Origin: Euwallacea fornicatus
Taxonomy: Eukaryota; Arthropoda; Insecta; Coleoptera; Curculionidae
Direction: 5' to 3'
Length of the DNA: 64,000 nt
NCBI RefSeq assembly: GCF_040115645.1
Contig: NC_089559.1
Location: forward strand, 4,154,001-4,218,000
The notes under the pieces were generated by a model that did not search any database, was not told the DNA's origin, and saw nothing but the letters and a program-made list of their open reading frames with translations. Shown here one piece after another: positions 11,430 through 23,215 of this stretch. Positions within the stretch are counted from its first letter, which is position 1. Every line of letters starts with the position of its first letter. The translations under genes were made by a program, and so were the position numbers.

Positions 11430-12626
11430 CTTATGTCCCTGTCGTAAGCAATTTGTACACAGATTCATCCTTCTCATCCTTTCAAAACGATTTTAGATTG
11501 ATAATTTTTTGAACTCCTCACAGGAATATATAAAGTGCTCGCCCGTACAGAAAAGACATGCCGGGCGATATGTGGTACTCGTGGTGGTAAAAGATCTAAA
11601 ATCGTTAGATTTTCTAGGATTTGACCAAACCGTTGAGTTCAGTGCTTCCAATACCTGGCATCTCTGCATTAAAAATTCATTAAACTGATCGATTTTCAGC
11701 GAATCTATGCCTTGGAAATACCTCTTCAACTCGCGTCTTGTGCTGACATCTAACTTTGATACCAGAATATAAATTCACATCATGTTCCGCTCACGTACTC
11801 TTTCGCCCAAAGACTCTAACGCGCAAAAGTTCTTGAAAAAGTGGTTCGAAAAGTTTCTTAATGCTGCGTATGATTCCTTGGTTAACGCGGGAAACTCCAT
11901 GATCTCCGTCAAATAGGAGTTGATGATAATTTTTTTTTTTATTTTGGTATCGTCTTTCAAGATCCCAAGCAATGGTGTAATTTGCGTTGGTAGGGGCCAG
12001 AGATGCTAATAATGTTTTTCGTTCGCATCGCAGGGATGCCTCCAGGTAGTAAAAGCGTTGGGCGTCAGATAACGCGTTATTGTCGTGAATTACCGCTCTA
12101 AACATATCCCTAAATCGTTGCCAATCCGCGTAACACCCGCTAAATTCGGTTAGGGTTAAAAATGGAAGCTTAATGAATGAATTGGATGAAACAACCGAGT
12201 AACCTGAGCTAGCGATGGCCTATAGGAATGCGCTCGTGGATGGTGATCCAGTGTTTCGACTTGTGCTTGCGCTGAATTGCTGTTGGCTACGAAAATGCTT
12301 ATCTAGAACACTTTGCGCCGCGGCCAAGGCTTCGAAATATCGAGATTCAAAATTATCGCGTTCTTCTTCTAGTTCACATTCATTGTAATTACTGGGAAAG
12401 TCACTGATTAATAGCTTTTCGTATTCTGTTTGGATCGATTTGAACTTGTCCAATATTGATTTTGCGCTATCATATCTAGCCTGAAGTAATTCGATACATT
12501 GGTCCAAATCGGTCTTATTAAAAAACTTGTGAAGCGCAGTAGCTCATCCTTGATTTGGGCTTTGCTATTTTTTAATTTCTTTAAAACGAGTTCTGGGGCA
12601 AACTGTTCATCATCTACAATAGACAT
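11430..12626 (-). pseudogene. BEL-1 gag (main part, right of the BEL-2 insertion)
   Basis: The frame starts near the ATG at 12,624-12,626 (MSIVDDEQFAPELVL), runs through a coiled region (12,220-12,507) and the typical BEL gag segment LSDAQRFYYLEASL (11,791-12,105), and reaches CLFCTGEHFIYSC (11,493-11,729) and the first half of a second knuckle, CTNCLRQGHK. The knuckle is cut at 11,429/11,430 by BEL-2 and finishes at 2,254. Several frameshifts and stops separate the parts. Confidence 0.85.
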
Positions 12627-12792
12627 CGTGCTAAGTTTACAGAGTACAGACTAACGTGAAACCGTGGCGATATATACTCGATAACGAGAGGAAGTTGGTT
12701 AATGATTCAGGTTAAGGGTTGTAAATATTGAAAGACTGATCTTTAAGCTGCTGTCGACTCCTTTTCGATGATTTCCTCGACGTCGCTGGGAA

Positions 12793-12811
12793 TATCTGAC
12801 TCGAAGAACCA
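12793..12811 (-). promoter_or_regulatory. BEL-1 primer binding site, degenerate tRNA-Tyr type
   Basis: The plus-strand sequence TATCTGACTCGAAGAACCA differs at only a few positions from the BEL-2 site at 10,899-10,917. It lies 2 bases from a TGTTGAG start taken as the LTR edge. Confidence 0.7.
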
Positions 12812-12813
12812 AA

Positions 12814-14314
12814 TGTTGAGCGATATGCAGAGGTTCCTTCCTTGGAGATTGGAGATACCACCCGCGAATTATTGTACGAGAGCGCTTACACGCGAGTACT
12901 ACTTGTAGTACTTGTCGGTTCAAAGTACCGACGTTGCACTTCTAGTTACGAGAGTCCAGGACGGACTAGATACCTGCTTAGCAAGGTGTTAGGGACTCTA
13001 AGTTATTGGCTTTTGTTTCTATTTATTTTTTTATTGTTGTTAATGTTAGGTTTACTGTGTATTGGCATTTATTCCCTTAAGTTACGCCCATGTACTGCGA
13101 TACTTATTCGGAGAATACTATCTGGGTGCCAGACCACATGGCCTATCAGGCCAAAGCTAAGGGTACACTTTGGCTGGGGAATGTGCTACTAGTCAAAGGA
13201 AGCTTTCTCTATAGGGACTATTGGTTTGATAGTCAATTTCTTTGACCCGCGATATTCCCAGAAAAGCGACTAGTATAGATATTCCCCAGATGGCCACCAG
13301 TTATGGGATTCGGTGTAGCCATAGCTTATAATGGTTCTTGGTGGTGGTGCGCCCCTGGTTGGCATTTTTCGGGGTTAGTACTTAAGGGATAATCGGAGCA
13401 ATTTTCGCTGTCTTCTCTTCTCTTCCCTGCTCTTCCTTTTCTCTGTCGGGTGAAAGCTGCGTCGGTGTCGGGATGTGATCCGAATCTTATTGTGTAACCC
13501 GCCCAATAAGCATTCTCCCTCTTCTTTACTTAGACCAAGATTACTTCATTCTTTTGATATAAGTGCAAAGTTAAATACAGTCCATTTTACATAAAACAAA
13601 GTGTCTTTGCGTGTTTCATTTATCGAAGGAACACCTTAACACAAGGTAAACACGTGGGATCTCCTGAAAGTCTTGGAGTTAGGACAACCCTTTAAACATT
13701 AACACGGTTTATTAACTGACTTGTAACACATAACTATGACTAAGACTTAGTTGCAAAAATATAGGATTGAATGATCGCGATCCGACGAAGCGTATTGTGA
13801 ATTGGCGATATATCGATCCGTCTTCAACTGATGAGTGACAATCATGATAGGAAAGAAGATAATAATAATGCCCAGCTTCTCCCAGCCCTTAAGTACTGGA
13901 TGCTGATCGTCACCAGACATAGGCGTACTCTTTGTCAAAGCGAATTTCACCCGAAGAATACCCATTTCGCCAGGCCTGACGGCCAATGGGCGGATTATCC
14001 CGTGACCCTATTATTGCCCATTGTCCCGAATGGGACGTGATGGCACCCCCAATTACGACTACCGCCAAGGGTAATTGTGGGGAATTCCGGTATCCAAGAA
14101 TCACATCCGATGCAGATTTATAACTTGAATGCCCCGCAATTTAGTTCTTAGCCAAAGTACAAAAGACGAGGAATTTGAACCATAAACCATTTCTTAGAAA
14201 AACTAACGGATCACGACATCTGGGAGGCAACAAATGTAAGATGTGCAGGGGCGTAACTTGGGATATTAACTTGCTCGATGAAGACATCAAGACTTGGTTC
14301 ACTCCGTCTTAACA
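12814..14314 (-). repeat. BEL-1 5' LTR, interrupted by a SIDE element
   Basis: The inner edge is set by the primer site (TGTTGAGCG at 12,814). The outer edge is set where Gypsy-A RNase H coding stops abruptly, giving GTCTTAACA at 14,314, so the ends are TG and CA. Without the SIDE insert the LTR would be about 845 bp. On the minus strand it contains TATAAAT near 14,117 and AATAAA near 13,706, which suit an LTR promoter and polyadenylation signal. The partner LTR lies outside the window, so the boundaries are inferred. Confidence 0.62.
12992..13641 (+). mobile_element. SIDE copy 1: short internally deleted R1-like LINE derivative
   Basis: The first about 500 bp resemble the 5' region of LINE-R1 (34,589-35,060), starting GGGACTCTAAG. 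The last about 130 bp resemble the LINE-R1 3' end (39,597-39,726). The junction is near 13,508. Flanking CAAGGT repeats at 12,982 and 13,642 suggest an imperfect target duplication. It has no significant coding capacity and must rely on another element's proteins. Confidence 0.82.
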
Positions 14315-16232
14315 GAGTTCTTTTTCTATAGTACTGTAGTTGGATTCGCTTTTGTTTAAACTACGGCTAGCATAAGCTATTGGATGATTCTGGTTGATTT
14401 TGCCTTGAGATAGGACAGCGCCAATTGCGAAATCGCTGGCGTCGGTCGAGAGATAAAAGGGTATGGAAAAATCAGGAAATTGAAGAATTGGCTCATGGGT
14501 TAGAAGTTTTAATTGGTCAAATACCTTTTACCGTACACTAGTCCAGATAAATTTTGCGTCCCTTTTCAGAAGTTTTGTAAGAGGTTGAGTTAGTTAACTG
14601 AAATTTGGGATGAATCGAAGATAATATCCTGCTAAACCCAGGAAGGCTCGGATAGCTTTTACGTTTTTTAAAATTGGATAGTCTTGGATAGCTTGAATTT
14701 TGTGAGGGTCGGGTTTTACACCGTTTTCAGTTATTAGGAGACCTAAATACATGACTTCTTTACGAAGAAACTCACACTTTTCAGGTTGTAGTTTAAGGTT
14801 ATAGCTAGATATTCTTTTGAAAACTTCCTTTAATCCAGAATTATGGGTGTTGAGATCTCCAGCATTGATGATAATGTCGTCTAGATAGACAAAGCAGCGA
14901 TAATTCTGAATTCCTGCAAGTACGGAATTCATGAGTCTCTGGAACGTTGAAGGAACATTACGAAGACCAAAAGGCATGCGTTTGAATTGAAAATGTCCAG
15001 AAGGAACAGAAAATCCGGTTTTAGGTGCATCGTCTGGATGCATTCTGACTTGGTGGAATCCCGACGCGAGGTCAAGAGTTGTAAAATATTTAGAATGTCC
15101 TAGTTGGTCGAGAATCTCTGTAATATTGGGAAGCGGGTAAGAATCACCGATACTGATATCGTTCAGTTTCCGATAGTCGATGACTGAACGCCATTTCCTT
15201 TTTCCTGGTTCCGAAGATTTTTTGGGGACAATCCAAATAGGAGAATTCCAAGGGGAAGTTGAAGGTTCAATCACGTCTTGCTCTAGTAATTGCTTGATTT
15301 GTTTATCGACTTCGGCCTTCTGGACCTTTGGATAACGATAAGTTTTGACATTAACTGGTCTGTCGATTTTTATTGGGATACGGTGCATAATTAGGTCGGT
15401 GTGTGTTAGCGAATCGTTTTCTAGGTGGAATATATGGTTATATTCGTGACATAGTTTAGTAAGGGATGCTTTTTCTTCAGGGTTCAGGTGATCGGTACGT
15501 AGGCACATTTGTCTAAGCGACTTGCGTTGGAATTTATAGATATGGATTCGATATTGAGAATGGTTGAACTATTTGGAATGTCTTCTTTGGCTTCGTTTTC
15601 TTCGATATGGAATTTTAGATGTGCGATTTCAACAGGATTTTCAGTAGTGTTCATTACTGAGGTGAGAGCTTGATTATTGTGGTCGATTGAGATTAAACTT
15701 TCGAATATGAATACACCATCGACGATTTCTGTTTTCGGAAGTATACCTTCGTGATGAGAAGGGGAGTTTAGTATATTTATTTTAACGATGTGTTCACATC
15801 TTGGGGGAATGATGATCGGGAGAACGTTAGAGTCGGATAAATGGGGTGCATGGAATATTGGGATTTCGTGTCCATTGAATAACATAAGATTATGCTCGTA
15901 GTCAATGGTGGCAGAATATTTTCTTAAAAAGTCACTACCTAAGATGCCTTCAAATTCAATGGGAAAGTCATCAGTAACGGCATGAAAGACATGACATTCA
16001 CCATTAAGGATATTTGGCAAGAAATACGAGTAAGATCAAGTTTTTTATAGTTTTTTGGGGTTTGAATCAATTCCTTTGAAGTGGATAGGTGAATTATTAT
16101 GACAGATGGTTCCGTTAACTAGGTTTCCAATTTTGTATAGACAAACGGTCGCACCGGTGTCGATTAGAAACCTACACCGTTTTTGCAACTCAGGGATGTC
16201 TAATAAGACATAAGAGGTGGAGTTTTGGATGA
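14315..16232 (-). pseudogene. Gypsy-A pol (protease, RT, partial RNase H)
   Basis: The protease active site LIDTGATV is at about 16,145-16,170. The open frame 15,484-16,020 covers the protease end and linker, with GSDFLRKY. RT at 14,594-15,508 has LDLASGFHQVRM, FKRMPFGLRN and the YLDD site. After a frameshift near 14,594, RNase H (LSTDASDFAIGAVL) reads on to about 14,317 and stops at the BEL-1 junction. Confidence 0.86.
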
Positions 16233-17280
16233 TTACGGTTGAGATTCGGCCTGAGTGTGATTCACGTTTTTCGTCGTGGCCGGATTCGAGCGGGAAACTC
16301 GGAAATTTGGTAACTTGTCGTTGTTGCGTTCGACTAAAAAAGAGTTTGTTTGTGGATTATTGGGAGTTTCTCGTCTAGAATTATTATATTGTCTCTTTCG
16401 ACATTCTTGTATGAAGAGATCGGTTTTTTTACAATAGTTACAGATCTTGGAGGTTTGAATTTGACGGATATTATGATGGAACGTTCGGTTTGGGTTTGGA
16501 GGGAGTTGGAAGAGGGAGTTTTGGAATTGTGTTTTTTGATTAACTGTCTGTTGAGGAACTTGATTTCTAGGTGTATTAGGGATGTTTGAATTCGTTATCC
16601 TGTAACGACAATTTTGGGTCGTATGCCCACTTCGGTTACACTGGAAGCAATGGCGAGTATTTGAATTATTGACGTTTTGGTACCTGGATATTTCTTTTAA
16701 AGATTTAATTTCTTTTTCTTCGTTTAAGGCTAATTGGGTAGCATCTTCTAGTGATGTTGGATTCCGAGCCTTGACAATTAATGCAATATCGCGATTTAGT
16801 CCTGCCAGAAACACACTGAGTGCTTGCTTTTGGAGGAGTTCGGTGTACCCTTGACGATGCCCTTCACTAGCAGTTTCGTCTAGAGTGTCTAATAATTTAA
16901 TATAGCAGTTTTCGACTTTGTTTGCAAAAGAAATTACGTCTTCGTCGGCATTTTGGTTACATGAGTGTAACTCAAGTTGCCATTGACCTTGAGTCCTTTT
17001 ATCAGAGTATGCGTCGAAAAGATATTGTTTTAGTGTGGACCAATTTTCGAATATACGATTTTTTATGAGGATTCTGGCTTTATCGGTTAATTTTGATTTT
17101 ATGATCGTGAAGAGAATAGCTTTTTGGTCTGGTTTAATTAATGATATAGCTAAAGAACAGTGATCTGTAAATTCGTAGTTTGTTTCTTTCTCCGTCGAAT
17201 TTAGTGAGCATTCGCTCGGCCATTTCTAGCGAGATAGTTTGAGGGTTAGAAGAGTTAGAAGAACTTGGATTAAGAGTCAT
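16233..17280 (-). pseudogene. Gypsy-A gag
   Basis: The C-terminal part (16,233-16,814) has two zinc knuckles, CFQCNRSGHTTQNC and a variant CNYCKKTDLFIQEC that has lost the His position. The N-terminus starts at the ATG at 17,278-17,280 (MTLNPSSSNSS). The middle (16,815-17,130) is broken by frameshifts. An upstream frame at 17,362-17,550 may be joined by splicing. Confidence 0.75.
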
Positions 17281-17286
17281 GATGTA

Positions 17287-17361
17287 CTGTAGAGACTTGA
17301 CAATGAAGAAAGATACCACAAGTGAAGTTTATAATAAGATTTTAGGACAATTTTAACTTAC
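17287..17361 (-). other. candidate 75-bp intron upstream of Gypsy-A gag
   Basis: On the minus strand GTAAGT begins at 17,361 and CTACAG ends at 17,287. Excision joins the upstream frame (17,362-17,550, ending INSY) in phase with the frame containing the gag ATG. The splice signals are good, but no family precedent is claimed. Confidence 0.4.
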
Positions 17362-17624
17362 ATAAGAATTGATGGTTGCATTATGTCGTAGATTTTGTGT
17401 TGGTTGAAGAGTCGAATTACTCACTGGATCAATTTCTGGAATTAGCTCGGAGAGTCTGGCAGTGTGCGTCGGTGATCTTCTTGTCTCTTGGTTCGGAGAT
17501 CTTGTAGAGAATGTCGTCTGGATGTTGTATTCGCGTACCCACTGACACACTTGGATTTGATTACGTATGTACCTTACTTTTCTCGAAGAGTATTATGGTA
17601 ACGTAGTCGAATGAACAAATCAAA

Positions 17625-17643
17625 GATCCCACTTCTGTCACCA
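17625..17643 (-). promoter_or_regulatory. Gypsy-A primer binding site, tRNA-Leu type
   Basis: The plus-strand sequence GATCCCACTTCTGTCACCA closely resembles the 3' end of a tRNA-Leu including CCA. It is 4 bases away from the LTR edge at 17,648. The tRNA-Leu identity is from memory. Confidence 0.68.
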
Positions 17644-17647
17644 GTTT

Positions 17648-17921
17648 TGTAGTGTGACGGGGTGGAAACTAAACGTGAGTTCAGTTAAACACCTTTATTT
17701 AACAAACTCGAAGGTACAAGATTAAGAACACAGGTTGTAGATTTCTGTTAGGCACGAACAAGGTTGATTTCCGTTTTTCAGACTCTTCTTTCTTAACTGC
17801 TTTTCTCCGAACTGCTTTTTGTGTCTTCCAATTTACTTATATACTACTTTGTACCTCTAGATATCGTTAAGAGTAAATTTAGACATTTAACCTAGTTAAT
17901 TATGAATTTGTTGTGCTAACA
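17648..17921 (-). repeat. Gypsy-A 5' LTR (274 bp)
   Basis: The segment starts TGTAGTG and ends GCTAACA on the plus strand. On the minus strand it holds a TATATAAG box (17,836-17,843) and AATAAA (about 17,694-17,699) in the correct order. The outer edge is inferred from the TG/CA rule and its nearness to LINE-A coding sequence. Confidence 0.68.
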
Positions 17922-19204
17922 TAGTGACGTCCTAACTAATTGTTCTGTAATTATGTCTGATTGTTTCTATTGCATATGAGTGGGTAAATTACAGTTGGAT
18001 GGGTTATGTAGGGGGTTGTCGGGGTGACGTATCTTAGTAATTAGTCTGAGCGCGATTTGTTCTGTTGTCTGTATATGTCTTTTTGTTTTTTCTGTTGTAT
18101 TCGCTCTTATTATGTGCCCGGAGTCTAATAGTGGTCTGCAGATGGATTTGTATATTTTGGTGGCTGTCTCCGTGTTAATTCCCTTATCTTTGTATGTGAG
18201 TAATCTGAAGTGTTTAGTTCTTTTCTTAATTTCCGTCCTGATTTCTTGTGCATGTTTTGAGTATTTCATTTCATAGTCGATTGTTACTCCTAAATATTTG
18301 ATATATTTTGTTTGTTTAGTTGTTTGGTTATCTGCAATTTATTGTTGGTGAGTTGGCTTTGATTCTGTGATTTGGCAACAGTAGTTGATTTTTTGTTGCG
18401 TTAGTTGTTAGTCTCCATTTGTAGAACCATGTCATTGTAGCATCTGTCAAGGACAGTAATTTTCTCACAGCTCTCTTGGTCGTTTTGTCGTGTACAATTA
18501 ATGCTGTATCGTCTGCGTATTGTATTATGTATGCATTTTTATTTATTGGAGTCTGGTTCTGTAAGTTGTGATGATATATGCCGTGGCAGTACATATTGTA
18601 TAGTAAAGGTGATAATGACGATTCCTGAGGGAGGTCTTGAGCAGGTGAGAATGGGTAGGATAACGTATTGTCGATGCGTACTTCCATTTGACTATTTTCG
18701 AGTAGTTCCTTTATTGTGAAAAGAAGGTATTTTGGCGTTTGTAACTGATAAAGTTTGTATAGGAGTCCTCTGTGCCAGAAACTGTCGAATGCCTTGTTTA
18801 TGTCCATAAATAAGCAGGATAATGTTTTGTTTTCTAAGTGGGTTGTTTGTACGTTATTGGTCAATATGAATAGCGGGTGGATGGTTGAATGTTTTGGTTT
18901 AAAGCCGAATTGATAGGGTGGTATATGTTGTCAGATCTGTTTCTGCAGTCTGTCTTTTAAAATGTATTCGAAGATTTTACTCAATACTGATAGTAACGTT
19001 ATGGGTCTGAAGTTTTGCATTTCTGAGTTATTTAGTCCATTTTTTGGAATGGGTACGATTATGCCCTTCTTCCAATTGTCGGGGATCTTTTTGTTGAGTA
19101 AACAGTTGTTCATTAATCTCCTGATTATTATGTGAGTTTCTATCGTTAGATTTGTTAAGATTTTACTTTTTAGTTTATCATGTCCCGGTGCTGTGTCCTT
19201 GATA

Positions 19205-20853
19205 CACTCACCCACAAAAGTCATGGTACAGCACATCATTTCGTCAAAAAATGTAAATATTTTCCCCGTGCAAAATAAAAACTCCATTTTGTCTAAGTAC
19301 ATGTATCATTTAATATATGTTTTTACGAGTACCAGTTACAAAATGAAACAAAAGCTCAAGCTTATTCAAACAAAATTAAATATCCTATTCTAGTCATAAA
19401 TTGATTCCACAAAAGTCTTGGTACAGGTAGCATTATTTGAAAAAATAATTAATTTAAAAAAAAATTAATATCGTGTGGCGTGCCCTTTTTGTTTAATGAC
19501 TTGTAATAGACGATTTGGCATTGATCGCATTTACTTCCTTGTGATTTCATTTGAGATTTGTGACCATTCATCTAATATAACTCTTTTTAAATCGTGTTTG
19601 TTTTGGATTACGTGTTTTCGTATTTGTTTCTCCATATGATCCCACAGATGTTCGATGGGGTTAAGGTCGGGGCTTTGGGGAGGCATTTTTAGCACAGGGG
19701 GGCAATTGTAGATGAGCCACTGACGTACGGAATAGGCCTTATGTTTGGGGTTCTTATCTTGCTGGAAGTAGAAATTTTCTAATAGCCCCAATTTTTCTGC
19801 GCTTTGTTTTAAGTTGTCCTTTAAGATGTTCAGATATATATGTTGGTTCATGATTTCATCAATGATAACTAAATTGCCTACCCCAGAAACCGACATGCAA
19901 CCCCAGACCATTAATCCACCTCCACCATGCTTGACAGTAGGAATTGTATATTTTGGATTGAGCGCTTCTCCTGGTTTTCTCCACACTTTTCTACGTCCAT
20001 CTGGTCCAAAAATGTTGAATTTACTTTCATCCGACCAAATTACTTTTTCCCAAAATTCTAGCTGAACCTTCCTGTATTTTTCAGCAAATTCAAGTCGCAT
20101 TCTTCTATTATTGTCACTTATAAAGGGTTTCTTTCTTGCAATACAGCCTTTATATCGTGCTTTATGAAGAGATCTCCGAATTGTTTCTTCGTGCACAGTA
20201 GTTCCAAAGAGTTCTGTTACGTCTGTAGCCAACTTTGAAGCACTTTTTTTCGGATCTTTTTTGATTTAATTAACGATGTACCTTGTTTCACGATCTGTCA
20301 ACTTTTTCGGGCGTCCAGTTCGTGGTTTATTTTTTATTCTCTCTTGGTTTTTGAAGCGATTGACAATTTTTTGAATAGTAGAACAACTCCGTTTTACAAT
20401 TTTTGAAATTTCTGTGTAAGACTTTCCTTCTATATTTAAATTAATAATTATCTTTCGTTCACTTATACTCAACTCTGTTCTACCCATGTTTTCAAATTAT
20501 TGCAACTATGAAATGAAGTCTACTTACTAGATTTCTTCGCATTTATGCATATAAACTTAACAAAGAATAACAAAAGAGGAAAATAAATGTTTTTGTATTT
20601 TTTATAATCATGAATGATAGGAATTTTGTTGCTGTACCAAGACTTTTGTGGAATCAATTTATGACTAGGATAGGAAATTTAATTTTGTTTGAATAAGCTT
20701 GAGCTTTTGTTTCATTTTGTAACTGGTACTCGTAAAAACATATATTAAATGATACATGTACTCAGACAAAATGGAGTTTTTATTTTGCACGGAGAAAATA
20801 TTTACACTTTTTGACGAAATGATGTGCTGTACCATGACTTTTGTGGGTGAGTG
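19205..20853 (-). mobile_element. Tc1-A, Tc1-type transposon with IR/DR ends
   Basis: This 1,649-bp element is flanked by TA on both sides (19,203-19,204 and 20,854-20,855). The inverted repeats are about 220 bp (19,205-about 19,428 and about 20,632-20,853). Each repeat carries an outer and an inner copy of CCACAAAAGTCWTGGTACAG, the IR/DR arrangement known from elements such as Sleeping Beauty. It lies within the LINE-A RT region. Confidence 0.95.
19531..20487 (-). pseudogene. Tc1-A transposase, one in-frame stop
   Basis: The protein starts MGRTELSISERK at 20,487. A paired helix-turn-helix region covers about residues 10-70, with a GRPKKL motif between the two parts. The catalytic domain has IWSDESKF, FQQDKNPKH and SPDLNPIEHLW, with 34 residues between the second Asp and the Glu, so it is DD34E. 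The only lesion seen is a TAA in frame at 20,266-20,268 after ETRYIVN; the same frame then continues to the natural end near 19,531. Confidence 0.93.
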
Positions 20854-23215
20854 TATGTGTTAGTGCTTCCTTGTATTTAATCTCTGTGATTAATGGCGGG
20901 TCGCTGTCGTTCAGTTTGAAATAGTTGTCGTACCAGTAGTTTACTCTTTGAAAATTTTTCTGATCGAACTTGGGGTTTGTTGAGACGCTGAAAGGTTTTT
21001 GAAAGTATCTAGCAAAAGCGTCAGCTTTGTCTTTGTTTGTGAATAGTTCTTTTTCATTTTCCGTGATTGTTACGATGGAGTCTATTTTTTTAACCTTGAC
21101 AGTTTTTTAATTTTTTTCCAGAATGATTTTCCCTTGTCTTTTTCTATTTCTTGACAAGTTTCTAACCATTTTTCTTGTCGGTATTATTCCATCAGTCTTT
21201 TTACGTTTTTATTGAGATTGTTCATTGTTCTTTTTATGTTTTGGTCTTGTGTTTGTGTATATAGTCTGTATAAGTTCCTTTTTTGTTTGATCAGCCTCAG
21301 TATAAACTTCGGTATCGTGTGTTTATAGAAGCAATTTTTTAAGATTGGAGTATATTCCTCTATTTCAGATGAGATTTCTCTTTACAAGTTTTCTAGAGAT
21401 ATATTTTGTTGTTAAGATTGTATATAGTCATGTATGTGTTCTTTTATTTGGTCTATGTCAGTCTTCTCTAGGTTTAATTTGCCTTTGTTTTGTTCGGGTA
21501 TCTTAGGTTGTGTTTGTCCCAGTATAATGTCAAAGGTTATCGCCAAATGGTCTGAGCCCAATTCGTTGGTCAGATTTATGTTGTTTATATTATTGATTAG
21601 GTGTTTAGTGTGTAGTATTATATCTGGCATTGAGTCTTTATTTAGGGGCATCAGGAATGTGGGTGGTGTGTCTTTTTTTCTGAAGTCCGAGTTTTCTAGG
21701 AATCTGTTTAGTTGTTTGGTCTTCTGTCGGTTTAAATTAAAGTTTCCCACAATTATAGCGTATTTGTATAAGCTGGCTTTAGTTAGTATGTTGTTGTCTA
21801 TTTCAGAAAAGGGGTGTATATACACTACGAATATATGTATTTTTTCTTTGTTGTCGAATGGAAGCGTGAAGTGAATGCATTCGTTCAGTTTATTTTTCAA
21901 CGTTGGCGGATTGGCTTTACCCATCTCTGTGGTTGGTCTACATATTGCCATCATTCTTCCTCTGGCGTTATCCCTCTGATATCCGTGTTTCGTTATGTGT
22001 CTCCAGTCTCTGTAGGTTATTGTTTTTTCTGGTTTGGTCTTTGTTTCTATTAGGAGGCAGCCGTCAATGTCGTTTTGTTCTATGTAGTTGAATAACACAT
22101 GTCTCTTTTGATAAAGTTCGTTAATGTTTGCGTAAATTATTTTAAGACAATTAATATATGTTTGTTTTTGTTTGTTCTATATTATCGAGGGGTTCGGTAG
22201 GAGAGATTGAGTTCGGCTGATTCAGGTCAAACATTAAAATATACATTTGATTTCCAAAGAACACTGCTGTGATGTCTACGTTGAAGTCTTGAATGAACTG
22301 TTTTCTTAGAGATTTAATTAGGTCTTCTCGATTCGCGTTGTTTGTCTTGTTAATTTCATTCTTGTATTTGTTGATTATGGAGTCGTGTGTGATTAATAGA
22401 GCATGAATACGATTGTTAGTAGTGTTGGTTTTGGGGAGTTGGTTTGTGGATTTGTTGTTACACTTTATTTTAATGTTTGGAACATCTCGTATTGGGGCCG
22501 TTGGTCTTCGGGGACACTTCGTGCTCCACGCTGCGTGTTCCTCCGAGCCGCCCGCTGTACACTTAGGAGGCAGTGGCGACTTGCAGTTGGTAGAAAGATG
22601 AGGACCCATGCACTTGCTACAATGTGGTCCGTTATTACATTTGTCTGTTGCGTGTTCATATTTGTTGCATTTGGCACAGGGAACTGGCATCGGCTTGGGT
22701 GGTTTGCTTTCGACAATGCGATACGATCGATTGAAGCAGTATATTCGCCGTTCCGTCATCAATTTTTCGTAGTTTGCTATGTCCCCAGTTATTATTCTCA
22801 TCATGAGAGTGGGTGCTGCTCTTTGTATTGATATTATTCTTTTACAGAATCTAATCTGTCGTCCTAGCCTCTTAAGCTGCCCCTGGAACATGTTGTCTGT
22901 GATCTACGGTTCCACCCCCGTCACAACTGCAGAGTATGTTGGTTGGAGTGCCTGTTTATTAGTGTTTGTTTTAATTGTGGTTTGGTTGCTATTTTCTTGT
23001 CTGATGAAGGATGTAATTATTTTCTTACTGATAAATAGGTTCAAGTTTCTTGTTGCGAGTTCTAAGTTGTTTGTTTTCAGTATAAATGTATTTTCTTGTC
23101 TGATTATAATGTCTTGGTTATTGATGTTATGTGTTTCCCACATAATAGCTAGTTGTATTCTTGAGGTGTTGCGGGGTGCTTCAATGATGAATGTACAGTG
23201 GCACAAAAAAGTCTC

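Larger units (their letters stand above)
14315..17921 (-). mobile_element. Gypsy-A, 17.6/297-like Ty3/Gypsy element, truncated by BEL-1
   Basis: Reading down from 17,921, the order is a 5' LTR, a primer binding site, gag, protease, RT and the first part of RNase H. Coding then stops at 14,315 where BEL-1 begins. The rest of RNase H, the integrase and the 3' LTR would lie beyond the left window edge. Confidence 0.84.
17967..22146 (-). pseudogene. LINE-A ORF2 (endonuclease and RT), split by Tc1-A
   Basis: The endonuclease begins with LKIIYANINELYQKRH near 22,146 and continues with LIETKT, VVYIHPF and GSDHLAI. Its core GDFN box reads GNFN, so a catalytic Asp is replaced by Asn. A low-complexity stretch at 20,860-21,410 links to RT. 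RT resumes at 19,202 with APGHDKLK, then RPITLLSVLSKIFE, FMDINKAFDSFW, and YADDTALI, and ends at 17,967. Several frameshifts and stops interrupt it (near 21,410, 18,930, 18,865 and 18,300). Tc1-A sits between the linker and RT motif 1. Confidence 0.84.

Noticed and set aside
12842..13192. 116-codon plus-strand frame with a hydrophobic segment
   Set aside because: It spans the junction between the BEL-1 LTR and SIDE copy 1, and the same region in SIDE copy 2 and LINE-R1 is not open in this way.
13650..14314. Separate LTR element between SIDE and Gypsy-A
   Set aside because: The TATA and AATAAA arrangement is better explained as the outer part of the BEL-1 5' LTR. No second set of LTR features was found.
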